Shown here: piece by piece, positions 1 through 9,058 of the stretch
Position numbering within the stretch: the first letter of the stretch is position 1
How the letters are laid out: each line of letters opens with the position of its first letter
Translations under genes and position numbers: made by a program
From: Mycobacterium nebraskense
Lineage (GTDB): Bacteria; Actinomycetota; Actinomycetes; Mycobacteriales; Mycobacteriaceae
Length of the DNA: 64,000 nt
Assembly (NCBI RefSeq): GCF_002102255.1
Contig: NZ_LQPH01000008.1
Span: 1-64,000, forward strand
Reading direction: 5' to 3'
The notes under the pieces: generated by a model
Seen by the model: the letters and a program-made list of their open reading frames with translations, nothing else
What the model was told of the DNA's origin: nothing
Database searches by the model: none

Positions 1-1216
1 CGTCGGGCGGGGGCGCGTCGGGCGGTGGCGCCGGAGGCGCATACCCGGGCCGGAGCCAATCCTCGCTGTAGGTGATCTCGCTGGGCCGCGCCTGAGTGCC
101 GACGAATGGGTTGAGGCCCGCCGGGATGTAGTTGTACAAGCGGTTTTTGATGATCGGGTTGATGTACTGCAAGCACAGCTTCGATACCCGGTCCAGGCGG
201 GCCCGCGCTGCCGCCTCGATCGAACTGCAAATCCACTGCGGAATGTCGGCGAAGTTGTTCAGCGCAATGATGCCGGTCATCGCGCTTTGCGCCGGCTGGT
301 AGATGTTCAGGAAGTTCTGCAACACCGTTGGGGCGACGTGCAGGATCTGCTTGATGTCCATGCGGCTGTCGTTCAGAGCAGTCGTGACGGAACTCAGCCG
401 ATCGAACGTGACACCCATCGCTTCCCGGTTTTCGGCGAGGAAGTCGCGCAAGTCGGTCAGCGCCCCGTCGAGGCCTTTGACCGCGTTGGCGACTTCGTTG
501 GGGGTGTTCGTCAGCAGCGTCGTTATGCTGGCCAGGTTTTGGTTGAACGAGGCCAGCAGGTCACTACTGGAATACAGCGCAGACACCAGCAACTGCAGAT
601 TGCGCACCGTGCTGAAGATGTCGTCGGCGTGATCGCCGAGCGCTGAAATCGCTGCGGACAGCTTGATCACGGTGTCCCGGGCAGTGTCGCCCTGACCGCG
701 TACGTTGTCGGCGGCCGAGTTGATGAACTCGCCGACCGAATTCACCCCGTCCTGGCCGGTGGGCTGTAACGCATCGGTCAACTTTTCCAGCTGCTTGCGG
801 AAGTCGTCCCATTCGACGGGAACCGCGGTGCGGCTGAGCGGAATCGACGCGCCGGGGCTCAACCTAGGGCCGCCCGAGTACGCGGGAACGAGCTGGATGG
901 CCCGTGGGGTCACCAGGGACGGGGACAGGATCGCGGCGCGGGCATTGGCCGGGACCGCGTACTGCTTGTCGACGGAGAAGGTCACCTTGGAACTCGTGGG
1001 CTGCGGCTCTATCTTGTCGACCACCCCGACCGCCACGCCGAGGATCCGTATCTCGTCGCCGACGAACAGGCCATTGGCTTCGGTGAAATACGCGGTGTAG
1101 GTGTTCTTTTCGGCCTCTTTCCATACCTTCGAACCGACAAGGAACGAAGCCACGGCAAGTGTGGCGACCAGGCTGATGGCGGTCAGTCGTTGCAGCGCGC
1201 GCCGGCTTATGTTCAC
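1..1216 (-). CDS. MceD family protein, 3' end cut off by window edge
   Basis: A reading frame begins with GTG at 1216 and stays open to position 1 (about 405 codons), so the C-terminus is outside the window. The GTG shares a GTGA overlap with the mceC stop. The product starts with a short basic stretch and one membrane segment, followed by an MlaD/Mce domain (about residues 40-120) and the helical Mce region. The last visible residues are rich in Pro and Asp. It is the fourth Mce subunit of a lipid-uptake ABC-type system, expected to be anchored in the inner membrane and to project into the envelope. Which of the mce loci this is cannot be decided from the part seen. Confidence 0.9.
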   Translation of the reverse strand, partial: MNISRRALQRLTAISLVATLAVASFLVGSKVWKEAEKNTYTAYFTEANGLFVGDEIRILGVAVGVVDKIEPQPTSSKVTFSVDKQYAVPANARAAILSPSLVTPRAIQLVPAYSGGPRLSPGASIPLSRTAVPVEWDDFRKQLEKLTDALQPTGQDGVNSVGEFINSAADNVRGQGDTARDTVIKLSAAISALGDHADDIFSTVRNLQLLVSALYSSSDLLASFNQNLASITTLLTNTPNEVANAVKGLDGALTDLRDFLAENREAMGVTFDRLSSVTTALNDSRMDIKQILHVAPTVLQNFLNIYQPAQSAMTGIIALNNFADIPQWICSSIEAAARARLDRVSKLCLQYINPIIKNRLYNYIPAGLNPFVGTQARPSEITYSEDWLRPGYAPPAPPPDAPPPD

Positions 1217-2382
1217 TGTCCCCCCAGTTGGACGTTCGCGGGCGCCGGTTCGGGCTCAGGCGGTGGGCCCGGCGACGGAGGCTGGGACCAAATCGGTTGC
1301 GGCGCTTGGTCCGGCGGCACGGGCGGCGTTCCGGTTGGCGGGTCCACCGACTCCGAGGGCAGCTTCTGGTCGGGGTCCAAGAAGCGGTTATACATGCGCG
1401 CATCGATCGTCGGACCGCTGAGCTGACCGGGAATAAGGTTGGCCACGTAGGCCTTGAAAAACGGTCCCGAGCCCAGGCATTCGCCGAATGACATGGCATA
1501 CCGCTTGAACTTGGGCAGCGCCGCCTGGATGTCCTGTTTACGGTTGTCGAGGACCTCGAGTACCCCGTTGAGCTTGTCCAGGGCGGGCTTGAGCTGCGTC
1601 CGGTTGTCGTCGACCAGTCCCGACACCTGATGTGACACCGCGGTGAGGTTGTTCATCAGCGCGTCGATGGAATCGCGTTCGTCCAGCAGCGCCGCGAGCA
1701 GCGCGTTCGAGTCCGCCACCAGAGCGGCGATCTGTTGGCTGCGCCGGCCCAGTACCCCCGAGACCTTGTTGGCGTTGCCCAGCAGGCTGCGCAGTTGGGC
1801 GTCGCGGTTGTTCAGCGTGTCGGAGAAGCGGGCCACGCCTTCCAGCGCGGGCTTGACCTCCGAGGGTGTTTCCTTGAAGGTGTTCGCCAACGTTGATAAA
1901 GCCGAGGACAATTGGGCCGTATCCAGCCCGCTGATCTCGGTTGTCAGGTCCCCGAGCGCATCGGGAAGATCGTATGGCGAATGGGTCCGTTCCAGTGGAA
2001 TGGTGCCCGAAAGCTTCCCCTCGCCGCGCGGGGTGAGCTCGAGCATTTTGGCGCCCAGTATGGTTTCGGTCTTGATCGCGGCTTCGGTTCGGTCGCCCAG
2101 TGAGATGAAGTCGCGGACGGTGAAGCCGACGCGAACCTTGGTGCCCTCCAACTTGATGTCGGTGACCCTGCCGATACCCATGCCGGACACCCGGACGGAG
2201 TTGCCCTTTCGGATGCCGCCGGCCTCAGAGAAGTAGGCCGCGTAATCGTTGGTGTTCTTGATGAAGGGCAGCCTGTCGTACTTGAAGGCGGCCACGGTTA
2301 CACAGGCCAAGATGACCAGGCCCATCGCTCCGATCGTCCACGGGCTTCGCCGGCGGCCGGCTTTGATCCGGGGCAGCTTCAT
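1213..2382 (-). CDS. MceC family protein
   Basis: The 389-residue product has an N-terminal membrane helix (about residues 18-36), then the MlaD/Mce domain (about 40-120, with the GNSVRVSGMGIGRV stretch), then a long helical part and a Pro-rich tail ending in NVQLGGQ. Mce proteins form the periplasmic channel or substrate-binding part of mycobacterial lipid importers. I chose ATG 2382 because it forms an ATGA overlap with the mceB stop; a start four codons upstream at 2394 is possible. The Pro-rich tail is usual for MceC proteins. It sits third among the mce genes of this operon. Confidence 0.92.
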   Translation of the reverse strand: MKLPRIKAGRRRSPWTIGAMGLVILACVTVAAFKYDRLPFIKNTNDYAAYFSEAGGIRKGNSVRVSGMGIGRVTDIKLEGTKVRVGFTVRDFISLGDRTEAAIKTETILGAKMLELTPRGEGKLSGTIPLERTHSPYDLPDALGDLTTEISGLDTAQLSSALSTLANTFKETPSEVKPALEGVARFSDTLNNRDAQLRSLLGNANKVSGVLGRRSQQIAALVADSNALLAALLDERDSIDALMNNLTAVSHQVSGLVDDNRTQLKPALDKLNGVLEVLDNRKQDIQAALPKFKRYAMSFGECLGSGPFFKAYVANLIPGQLSGPTIDARMYNRFLDPDQKLPSESVDPPTGTPPVPPDQAPQPIWSQPPSPGPPPEPEPAPANVQLGGQ

Positions 2383-3410
2383 TGCGGCGTGCACCGCCCA
2401 CTCGGCTGGCCGACCAGTTTGACGAAGATCGGGTTTCCCCCTTTTCCGTTGACCTTCAGCAGCACTTCGCAGAAGTAGAAACCGAAGTAGTCGCCGTTCA
2501 GGCCTTGTCGGGCCAGCACCTGATAGATGTCGGGAAGCTGCTTGAGCAGGTTGTCGACATAGTCACGGTCGGAGAGCACCTGTGCGGACATGCGATCCGT
2601 CTCGTGCACGACCTCCCTGATCGGCTGGCGAGCCTGGACAAGGAGGTTGGTGACCGACCCGGCCGCCGCATCGATGTAGGCCAGCCCGGTGGAGATGTCA
2701 TCCTTGCGTTGCGCCAACCCATTTACGAACTGCGACAACTTGTCCAAACCGTCGGAAAACTCGCGGTCGCGCGTGGCGAAGGTGTGCAACACGGTGTTCA
2801 AGTTCGTGATCAGCTCGCTGATCAACTCGCTGCGTCCGGCCAAAGTCGACGTCAGCACCGAGGTCTGCGCCAGCACCGAGGCGAGGGTGCCGCCCTGTCC
2901 CTGGAAGATTCGGAGCAATTGACCGGACAGGGCGTTGACCTGATCGGGGTTCAACGCCCGGAACAACGGCCGAAACCCGCCAATCAGCGCATCGATGTCC
3001 AAGGCGGGCGACGTGCGTGCCAACGGAATCGTCGCGCCCGGCGGTAGCCGGCGCGGGGAGCCCGGTCCCTCTTCGAGTGCGAGATAGCGGTCGCCGATTA
3101 AATTCTCATAACGCACAACGGCTTTGGTGCCCTCGGTGAGGCGCACACCTTTGTCGACCGAGAAGCCGATGGCGACCGTGCCGTCGCGCTGCAGATGCAG
3201 GTCCCCGACCTTGCCGACCTCCACCCCGGCGATACGGACGAAGTTTCCGGACTTCAGGCCGGAAATGTTGGTGAAAACCGCCTGATAGCCGGTGCGGTCC
3301 TCGAAGCGAAATTGGCCGAATACGGCGATCAGTGTGAACGTGAACAACGCGCACACCGTCGTGAACAGCACGACCCGCAGGATGATGGCGGACATCTTCA
3401 TTCTTTTCAC
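2379..3410 (-). CDS. MceB family protein
   Basis: This 343-residue Mce protein has a hydrophobic N-terminal segment (about residues 6-26), the MlaD/Mce domain (about 35-115) and the long helical MCE region, ending in a Cys-containing tail (GRCTPQ). The frame is open much further upstream, but GTG 3410 gives a GTGA overlap with the mceA stop and matches the usual MceB length; ATG 3401 is an alternative. It is part of the same lipid-transport complex as its neighbours. Confidence 0.92.
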   Translation of the reverse strand: MKRMKMSAIILRVVLFTTVCALFTFTLIAVFGQFRFEDRTGYQAVFTNISGLKSGNFVRIAGVEVGKVGDLHLQRDGTVAIGFSVDKGVRLTEGTKAVVRYENLIGDRYLALEEGPGSPRRLPPGATIPLARTSPALDIDALIGGFRPLFRALNPDQVNALSGQLLRIFQGQGGTLASVLAQTSVLTSTLAGRSELISELITNLNTVLHTFATRDREFSDGLDKLSQFVNGLAQRKDDISTGLAYIDAAAGSVTNLLVQARQPIREVVHETDRMSAQVLSDRDYVDNLLKQLPDIYQVLARQGLNGDYFGFYFCEVLLKVNGKGGNPIFVKLVGQPSGRCTPQ

Positions 3411-4675
3411 GGCGGCGGCTGTCCCCCACGGTAGAAGTAGCGCGGCGGTTCCGGGGGGTTCTTCGTGGTCGGGAACCAGTTGGCCCACCAGGGATTGCCG
3501 GTGGCCATGTTGGTGCGAATTTCGTTCGGCGCAGCACCCCAGCCGGTGTCGGTGACCAGCGCACGCACCGGGAAGTTCGCACTCGGGTCGGGCAGGGACC
3601 CGCAGCTGGGCCTGCCCCCGGGACCGCCGGTGGCATTGGTCTTCGGCAGGTGTTTCGGGTACCGGTACGGGTCGTCGCCGAAAAGCAGCCCGGCGTCCAG
3701 GATCACGGAGTAACCGTTGCCGCCCAACGCGTCTCGGCCCCCATGGTCGACGTACCACTGCGCGCCCTGGAACAAGCAGGTGAACGTCGGCGAGTACTTG
3801 TTCAGCAGCGCCGTAGTCGGATCGAGCAGGTTGATGGAACGCACGATGTTGGATTCGTTCCGGCCGATGACGTTGATGCCGGTCTGGCTCAGGCCCACTG
3901 CCGACAACAACAGCGTGTCGAGTGATCGCTGGTGGTCGGTGAGCGTGGTGCTGGTGGTCGCCGCGGAGTCGAGGATCGACAAGATGTTCTGGGCGGCATC
4001 CGAATAGATCGCCGTCGTCTTGCCGAACAGCCGCCAGTCCTTGTCGATGGTGTCCATGCGGGGGTTGACGGTCAGCAGCAGGTCGTTCGCATCGGTGATC
4101 GCTTCGCCGAGCCGTTCCCCCTTGCCGCGCAGCGATTCCGAGAAGGCTGACAAGATCGCGTTCAGCTTCGCCGGGTCAATCGCATGGACCACGGATTGGA
4201 GGTTCTCGAAAACGGTGTTGACCTCAACCGTGACGTTGCGGGAGTGCAGCACCGCGCCGGGCTTCAGCGGCGTCGGGCTGGGGTGTTCCGGCACGATCAG
4301 GTCGACGTACTTGGACCCGAAGGCGGTTGTCGATTTGATCTCGGCCTCGAGGTTGCTCGGCAGGTATTTGAACGGGCCCGGTTGCATCTTGAGCTGCAGC
4401 TGCGCCGCTTTCACGTCGGTGCCGATCGAACCGACCTGGCCGACCTGCACGCCGCGCAGCTTGACCTTGGCGCCCTGCTCCATCACCAGCCCCGCCCGGT
4501 CCGAGACCAGCGTGATCGGGATGGTCTCCTGGAACTTGCCCGAGAACGCGCCCGCGGTCAATGCGATGATCCCCGCGACGAGGATGAAGAGAGTCGGCGC
4601 CCACCAGATTGGGTCGACTCTGCTGCGGCGGGCCCGATTCCTGTTGCGTGTCCCGCTGTCCCTGTGGTTGCTCAT
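3407..4675 (-). CDS. MceA family protein
   Basis: The product is about 422 residues. A basic N-terminus rich in Arg is followed by a membrane helix (about residues 23-44), the MlaD/Mce domain (about 50-130, KLRGVQVGQVGSIG) and the helical region. The start at ATG 4675 lies just after the yrbEB stop at 4680; the longer frame to 4744 would overlap yrbEB by 65 nt and adds a low-complexity leader, so I reject it. MceA is the founding subunit of the Mce complex, which works with the two YrbE permeases upstream. Confidence 0.93.
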   Translation of the reverse strand: MSNHRDSGTRNRNRARRSRVDPIWWAPTLFILVAGIIALTAGAFSGKFQETIPITLVSDRAGLVMEQGAKVKLRGVQVGQVGSIGTDVKAAQLQLKMQPGPFKYLPSNLEAEIKSTTAFGSKYVDLIVPEHPSPTPLKPGAVLHSRNVTVEVNTVFENLQSVVHAIDPAKLNAILSAFSESLRGKGERLGEAITDANDLLLTVNPRMDTIDKDWRLFGKTTAIYSDAAQNILSILDSAATTSTTLTDHQRSLDTLLLSAVGLSQTGINVIGRNESNIVRSINLLDPTTALLNKYSPTFTCLFQGAQWYVDHGGRDALGGNGYSVILDAGLLFGDDPYRYPKHLPKTNATGGPGGRPSCGSLPDPSANFPVRALVTDTGWGAAPNEIRTNMATGNPWWANWFPTTKNPPEPPRYFYRGGQPPP

Positions 4676-4679
4676 CCGG

Positions 4680-5528
4680 TCATCCCGACAGGTTGAAGTT
4701 GCCGGACTGCCCATAGACGGACAGCGAAATCGCCAGGCAGACAAACGCCGTGACGATCATCGATGACCGCACTGACCGACCGACAGCCTCCCCCACACCG
4801 GCGGGACCGCCTGTCGCGGTGAAGCCGTAGTAGGTGTGCACGACCATCACGCCCGTCGCCATCGCCAACGCCGCCAAGAACGACCAGAAGAGGTCGGTGG
4901 GACGCAGGAACGTGGAGAAGTAATGTTCGTACACGCCGCGTGACTGGCCGTAGATGTAGATGGTGCCGAACTTCGCGGCGATGAACGACATCAGCACCGC
5001 AACCGCGTACAGCGGGATGACGACCAGGATGCCGGCGATGATCCGTGTCGACGACAGATAGGTGATCGCGCGGATGCCCATCACTTCCAGTGCGTCGATT
5101 TCCTCGTTGATCCGCATGGCGCCCAGCTGCGCCGTGGTACCGGCGCCGATGGTGGCGGCCAGGGCTACCCCGGCCGTGCAAGGCGCGATCATCCGGACGT
5201 TGAAGAACGCCGACAGGAAGCCGGTCAACGCCTCCACCCCGATGTTCGACAAGGTGTCGTAACCCTGCACCGCGACAAGCGCTCCGGTGGTCAGCGTCAG
5301 AAAGCCGATGATGCCGACCGTTCCCCCGATCACCGCCAAAGCCCCAGTGCCCAAGCCCATCTCGGCGATGAGTCGCAGCAGCTCATTGGGGTAGCGACGT
5401 ACCGCGTCGACCGTCGACGCCAGAGATTTCCCGTAGAACTCGGTCTGCTCACCCAGCTTGCGGGCGTAATCGGTCACCCTCGGGCCAAGGGTGACGAACC
5501 GCGAGGGTTCCCGCGCCGCGTCGGTCAT
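4680..5528 (-). CDS. YrbEB/MlaE-family permease subunit
   Basis: This 282-residue integral membrane protein belongs to the MlaE/YrbE permease family. It shows several hydrophobic segments, the EEIDALEVMGI stretch characteristic of the family, and the GGPAGVGEAVGRSVRSS motif near the C-terminus. It is the second of the paired permeases of Mce transporters. The ATG at 5528 overlaps the yrbEA stop (ATGA), so the two are translationally coupled. The ATPase (MceG/Mkl) is normally encoded elsewhere and is not here. Confidence 0.94.
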   Translation of the reverse strand: MTDAAREPSRFVTLGPRVTDYARKLGEQTEFYGKSLASTVDAVRRYPNELLRLIAEMGLGTGALAVIGGTVGIIGFLTLTTGALVAVQGYDTLSNIGVEALTGFLSAFFNVRMIAPCTAGVALAATIGAGTTAQLGAMRINEEIDALEVMGIRAITYLSSTRIIAGILVVIPLYAVAVLMSFIAAKFGTIYIYGQSRGVYEHYFSTFLRPTDLFWSFLAALAMATGVMVVHTYYGFTATGGPAGVGEAVGRSVRSSMIVTAFVCLAISLSVYGQSGNFNLSG

Positions 5529-6292
5529 TTGGCGGTCACCTTCACTCCGAGCGCGGTGAGCACGATGTTGATGAAGAACAAGGCCATGAAGGAGAACACC
5601 ACGGTCTCGTTCACGGCATTGCCGACGCCGGTGGGGCCGCCGCCGACCGACAGGCCCTTGTAGCAGGCGATCAGACCGGCGGACAACCCGAACAACGTTG
5701 CCTTGATGAGCGAAATGACGACCTGCGGTAGCCCGGTAACCAATGTCATGCCGGTGATGAAAGCGCCCGGAGTGACGTGCTGAACGAAGACCACGAAGAT
5801 GTAGCTACCGGTCAACCCGGTGACCGCGACGACCGAATAAAGCAGCATCGCAACGAAAGTGGCCGCGATGATGCGCGGGACCACCAGAGCCTGAATGGGA
5901 TTGACGCCGATCACCTTCATCGCGTCGATCTCTTCCCGGATGGTGCGGGCGCCCAGATCGGCGCACATCGCGGTCGATCCGGCACCGGCAACCGCCATCG
6001 CGGTCACGACCGGCCCGACTTGGCCCACCGAAGCCAACGCCGCACCCGCACCGGACAAGTCACCGGCACCAATCTCGACGAGCAAGATGTTGAGGACGAA
6101 CACGATCAGCACCGTGTACGGAATCGACAGCATGATCGTCGGGAATATCGAAACCCGGGCGACGAACCAGATCTGCTCGAGCAACTCTCGCCACGCCCAC
6201 GGTCCTCTCACCGCGGCAATCAGGGCTTCGGCGCTGAGCAGGAAAAATTCGCCCAACGCGTTCATGGGCTTCGCGACGGTCGTGCCGTTCAT
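5525..6292 (-). CDS. YrbEA/MlaE-family permease subunit
   Basis: This is an MlaE-family permease of about 255 residues with the conserved REEIDAMKVIGVNPIQ segment and GGGPTGVGNAVNETVV near the C-terminus. It is the first gene of the mce operon. Two in-frame starts are plausible, ATG 6292 and ATG 6265; the longer frame to 6385 adds a basic leader unlike the family. The operon promoter is expected in the 566-bp gap upstream, which separates it from the divergent stf0 gene. Confidence 0.93.
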   Translation of the reverse strand: MNGTTVAKPMNALGEFFLLSAEALIAAVRGPWAWRELLEQIWFVARVSIFPTIMLSIPYTVLIVFVLNILLVEIGAGDLSGAGAALASVGQVGPVVTAMAVAGAGSTAMCADLGARTIREEIDAMKVIGVNPIQALVVPRIIAATFVAMLLYSVVAVTGLTGSYIFVVFVQHVTPGAFITGMTLVTGLPQVVISLIKATLFGLSAGLIACYKGLSVGGGPTGVGNAVNETVVFSFMALFFINIVLTALGVKVTAK

Positions 6293-6858
6293 AGGGCTCG
6301 CTCGGCCCGAACGCCGTCCATATGACTCAACCCCGTTTTTCCATTCTCTTAACGCAATTAATCTGCTCGTAATTAGCTGGCTCAAGCAGCTTTTCTCACA
6401 CGCCGAACCGCAATGTCACGTTGTGCGCATAGACCACGCGAGGAATTTACGGGCAAGACTATGACCGCGTCAGGGTTGCAATCACCAAGAAGAAATTGGG
6501 CCAGCGGCGGCTAGGACTCAAGCCGCGTGCATGCCTCTGCGCGCACCCGGCACGCGATAGCGCGCATAAGACCTGGATATGGCCGCCGCGCAACGGTCGT
6601 GCGGCGACCGCGTTCAGACCATGGGGGGCTCCGCCGGTGGGGCGCGGGGACCACCGAGACCGCGCGGAGTAGGAACTCGTCGCTCGATGAGTTTCCCTCT
6701 TCTAACAATTTCGTTGAGCACCCACGGCCACCGTCCCGGACGGCTATCGCCGCCCAACGACACCGTTCGGAGAATTGTTGTTCACAGCAATGGTTACATT
6801 CAGTGTGAGCGTAAACGCACCACCTGCGCGAACAATTTCGTGCGGATAGGCTGGCACG
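6293..6858. other. Intergenic region between the mce operon and stf0
   Basis: No reading frame here looks like a real gene. The part next to yrbEA (about 6330-6400) is unusually AT-rich for this genome, as expected for a promoter region. The right end holds the stf0 -10 element. I saw no tRNA, repeat or insertion-sequence end. Confidence 0.6.
6847..6852 (+). promoter_or_regulatory. Putative -10 element for leaderless stf0 transcript
   Basis: TAGGCT fits the mycobacterial TANNNT -10 hexamer and ends 6 nt before the GTG start of stf0. Transcription would then begin at or next to the start codon, giving a leaderless mRNA. I see no good Shine-Dalgarno before the GTG, which agrees. No clear -35 was found. 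Confidence 0.5.
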
Positions 6859-7662
6859 GTGACAGACACCCCGTCCTCCTACTTGGTGCTGGCATCCCAA
6901 CGGAGCGGCAGCACACTGCTGGTGGAGTCGCTACGAGCTACCGGTGTTGCCGGTGAGCCGCAGGAGTTCTTCCAATACCTGCCGGCCACCAGCCAGGCGC
7001 CACAGCCCCGCGAGTGGTTCGGCGGCGTGGAGGACGAGTCGATCCTGCGCCTGCTTGACCCGCTTGATGTCGGGACGCCGGACCTCGCTCGGCCCGAGAT
7101 CTGGCGTGACTACATCCGCACGGTCGGGAGGACGCCGAACGGGATCTGGGGCGGCAAGCTGATGTGGAACCAGACCCCGCTGTTATTGCACCGCGCGAAG
7201 AATCTGCCTAATCGCAGCGGGGACGGTCTGCTGGCCGCGATCACCGACGTGGTGGGTGAGGAGCCACTTTTCATCTATGTTCACCGGCCCGACGTGATTT
7301 CGCAGGCGGTGTCGTTCTGGCGGGCGGTGCAAACGCGGGTGTGGCGAGGCCGGCCCGAACCCGCTCGCGATGCGCGCGCCACCTATCACGCCGGCGCGAT
7401 CGCGCACGTCGTCACGATGCTGCGCGCGCAGAATGAGGGCTGGCGGAATTGGTTCGCCGACGAAGACGTCAAGCCCATGGAGGTTCCGTATCCGGTGTTG
7501 TGGCGCAAACTGACTCAGGTGGTGGCCTCCATCCTGGAGTCGCTTGGGCTCGACCCACACCTGGCGCCCGAGCCGGTGTTGGAACGTCAGGCCGACCAGC
7601 GCTCCGATGAGTGGGTGGACCGGTACCGTGCGGATGCTGAGAAGTACGGCCTGCCAACCTGA
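6859..7662 (+). CDS. stf0: Trehalose 2-sulfotransferase Stf0-like
   Basis: The 267-residue product begins, after a short leader, with the PAPS-binding 5'-phosphosulfate loop [10 protein letters not shown] and continues with the Stf0 signature regions [23 protein letters not shown] and [15 protein letters not shown]. The C-terminal [13 protein letters not shown] is also typical. Stf0 transfers sulfate from PAPS to the 2-position of trehalose, making trehalose-2-sulfate; in M. tuberculosis this feeds sulfolipid synthesis. The length equals the known enzyme. The start is GTG 6859, probably leaderless. It stands alone, just upstream of cysteine biosynthesis genes, so a shared link to sulfur supply is an inference. 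Confidence 0.93.
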   Translation: MTDTPSSYLVLASQRSGSTLLVESLRATGVAGEPQEFFQYLPATSQAPQPREWFGGVEDESILRLLDPLDVGTPDLARPEIWRDYIRTVGRTPNGIWGGKLMWNQTPLLLHRAKNLPNRSGDGLLAAITDVVGEEPLFIYVHRPDVISQAVSFWRAVQTRVWRGRPEPARDARATYHAGAIAHVVTMLRAQNEGWRNWFADEDVKPMEVPYPVLWRKLTQVVASILESLGLDPHLAPEPVLERQADQRSDEWVDRYRADAEKYGLPT

Positions 7663-7827
7663 CCGTGAACCGCGACAGGTTTTTCTGCGCCCCGAGCCAA
7701 CTGCGGTTTTGGTCGCGATCCGCTCTGATTGACCGCGGTTCACCCGGGGCAGAGGCGGTCCAGTGTGTGACAGCCGAAGGGGAACTCGGCAAAAGATGAG
7801 CTCAACCAGCGAAATCCTTGGATGTCC

Positions 7828-7833
7828 TATAGT
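7828..7833 (+). promoter_or_regulatory. -10 element of the cysK leader transcript
   Basis: TATAGT matches the TANNNT -10 hexamer and lies 7 nt before the ATG at 7841. This spacing places the transcript 5' end at the ATG, so the polycysteine ORF would be translated from a leaderless mRNA. A -35 box is not obvious. Confidence 0.6.
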
Positions 7834-7840
7834 GGGCCTT

Positions 7841-7915
7841 ATGCAACAGGCCACGCAGCCGTGCCTCGTCCTTACGTGCCGCCCCGCCGCGCACTGTTGT
7901 TGTCGTTGTTGTTGA
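7841..7915 (+). CDS. Polycysteine leader peptide, likely cysteine-responsive attenuator
   Basis: A 24-codon ORF starts MQQATQPC and ends HCCCRCC before TGA. Seven of its 24 residues are Cys, and five of the last six codons are Cys codons (all TGT). It has no Shine-Dalgarno, and a -10 element sits 7 nt upstream, so it is probably leaderless. Leaderless polycysteine short ORFs upstream of sulfur-assimilation operons in mycobacteria are known to act as cysteine-responsive attenuators: when Cys-tRNA is scarce, ribosome stalling changes the leader RNA and raises downstream expression. Here the target would be cysK-cysE, starting 208 nt downstream. The ORF is seen directly; the regulatory role is inferred from the known class. 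Confidence 0.85.
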   Translation: MQQATQPCLVLTCRPAAHCCCRCC

Positions 7916-8027
7916 TTCTCTGACGCCGCAGAACCTCGCGCTTCCCCGGTTTGCGGGCGCTGGCAGAGATAACACCCAGTGGCCGCGTCCACGCGTTAGT
8001 CAATCTTGGAGAAAGATCAACCCGCCG

Positions 8028-8114
8028 ATGACCACATTTTCCATACGCACCCGCGTCGCCATCGAATTCGACATCACCTGGGAGGCCGAGAAAGCTTGTA
8101 CCGACATCGCCTGA
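8028..8114 (+). CDS. Second small ORF in the cysK leader (28 aa)
   Basis: A 28-codon frame (ATG 8028, TGA 8112-8114) starts MTTFSIRTRV, contains one Cys near its end and ends TDIA. It lies between the polycysteine ORF and cysK and ends 9 nt before the cysK ATG. A purine stretch GGAGAAAG at about 8008-8015 could serve as a rather distant ribosome-binding site. The cysK Shine-Dalgarno (GAGGAAG) overlaps and immediately follows this ORF's stop, so translation of the short ORF could affect cysK initiation. I do not recognise a family, and it may be non-coding. Confidence 0.45.
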   Translation: MTTFSIRTRVAIEFDITWEAEKACTDIA

Positions 8115-8123
8115 GGAAGACAG

Positions 8124-9056
8124 ATGAGCATCGCAGATAACGTCACACAACTGATCGGGAACACTCCGCTGGTCCGGCTGAACCGCGTCACCGACGGGGC
8201 GGTCGCCGAGGTCGTCGCCAAGCTGGAGTTCTTCAACCCGGGGAACAGCGTGAAGGACCGCATCGGGGTCGCGATGATCGATGCGGCCGAGCAGGCGGGC
8301 CTGATCAAGCCGGACACGATCATCCTCGAGCCCACGAGCGGGAACACGGGCATCGCCCTGGCGCTGGTGGCCGCGGCGCGCGGCTACCGCTGCGTGTTGA
8401 CCATGCCGGAGACGATGAGCATGGAGCGGCGGATGCTACTGCGCGCCTTGGGCGCCGAGATCGTCCTGACGCCGGGCTCCGAGGGGATGCAGGGCGCGAT
8501 CGCGAAGGCCGAGGAACTGGCCAAGAGCGACCAGCGGTACTGGGTACCCCAGCAATTCGAGAACCCGGCGAACCCGGAGATTCACCGCAAGACCACCGCC
8601 GAGGAGGTCTGGCGCGACACCGACGGCAAGGTCGACATCTTCGTCGCCGGGGTGGGCACCGGCGGCACCATCACCGGTGTCGCCGAGGTCATCAAGGAGC
8701 GCAAGCCGTCCGCGCAGTTCGTCGCCGTGGAGCCCGCCGGGTCGCCGGTGCTCTCGGGCGGCCAAAAGGGTCCCCACCCGATCCAGGGCCTCGGCGCCGG
8801 ATTCGTCCCGCCGGTGCTCGAGATGGACCTGGTCGACGAGGTCATCACCGTCGGCAACGAGGAGTCGCTGGAATTGGCCCGTCGGCTGGCCCGAGAGGAG
8901 GGCCTGCTGGTCGGCATCTCGTCGGGAGCGGCGGTGGTCGCCGCGCTGCAGGTGGCCCGCCGGCCGGAGAACGCCGGGAAGCTTGTCGTCGTCGTGCTGC
9001 CCGATTTCGGCGAGCGGTATCTGAGCACGCCGCTGTTCGCCGATCTGGCCGGTTAG
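8124..9056 (+). CDS. cysK: Cysteine synthase (O-acetylserine sulfhydrylase)
   Basis: This 310-residue PLP enzyme makes L-cysteine from O-acetylserine and sulfide in the cytoplasm. Visible motifs are [11 protein letters not shown] with the PLP lysine (about residue 44), the substrate loop TSGNTGIAL (about 73-81), the phosphate-binding [10 protein letters not shown] (about 178-187) and SSGAA near 268. The C-terminus keeps the YLSTPLF segment of OASS-A type enzymes. The GAGGAAG before ATG 8124 is a good ribosome-binding site. It is followed after 2 nt by cysE, which supplies its substrate, and preceded by a leader region with a polycysteine ORF. Confidence 0.97.
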   Translation: MSIADNVTQLIGNTPLVRLNRVTDGAVAEVVAKLEFFNPGNSVKDRIGVAMIDAAEQAGLIKPDTIILEPTSGNTGIALALVAAARGYRCVLTMPETMSMERRMLLRALGAEIVLTPGSEGMQGAIAKAEELAKSDQRYWVPQQFENPANPEIHRKTTAEEVWRDTDGKVDIFVAGVGTGGTITGVAEVIKERKPSAQFVAVEPAGSPVLSGGQKGPHPIQGLGAGFVPPVLEMDLVDEVITVGNEESLELARRLAREEGLLVGISSGAAVVAALQVARRPENAGKLVVVVLPDFGERYLSTPLFADLAG

Positions 9057-9058
9057 CC

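Noticed and set aside
7183..7992. Minus-strand frame across stf0 and the cysteine leader
   Set aside because: It is antisense to the clearly recognisable Stf0 gene and the polycysteine ORF, with no family features.
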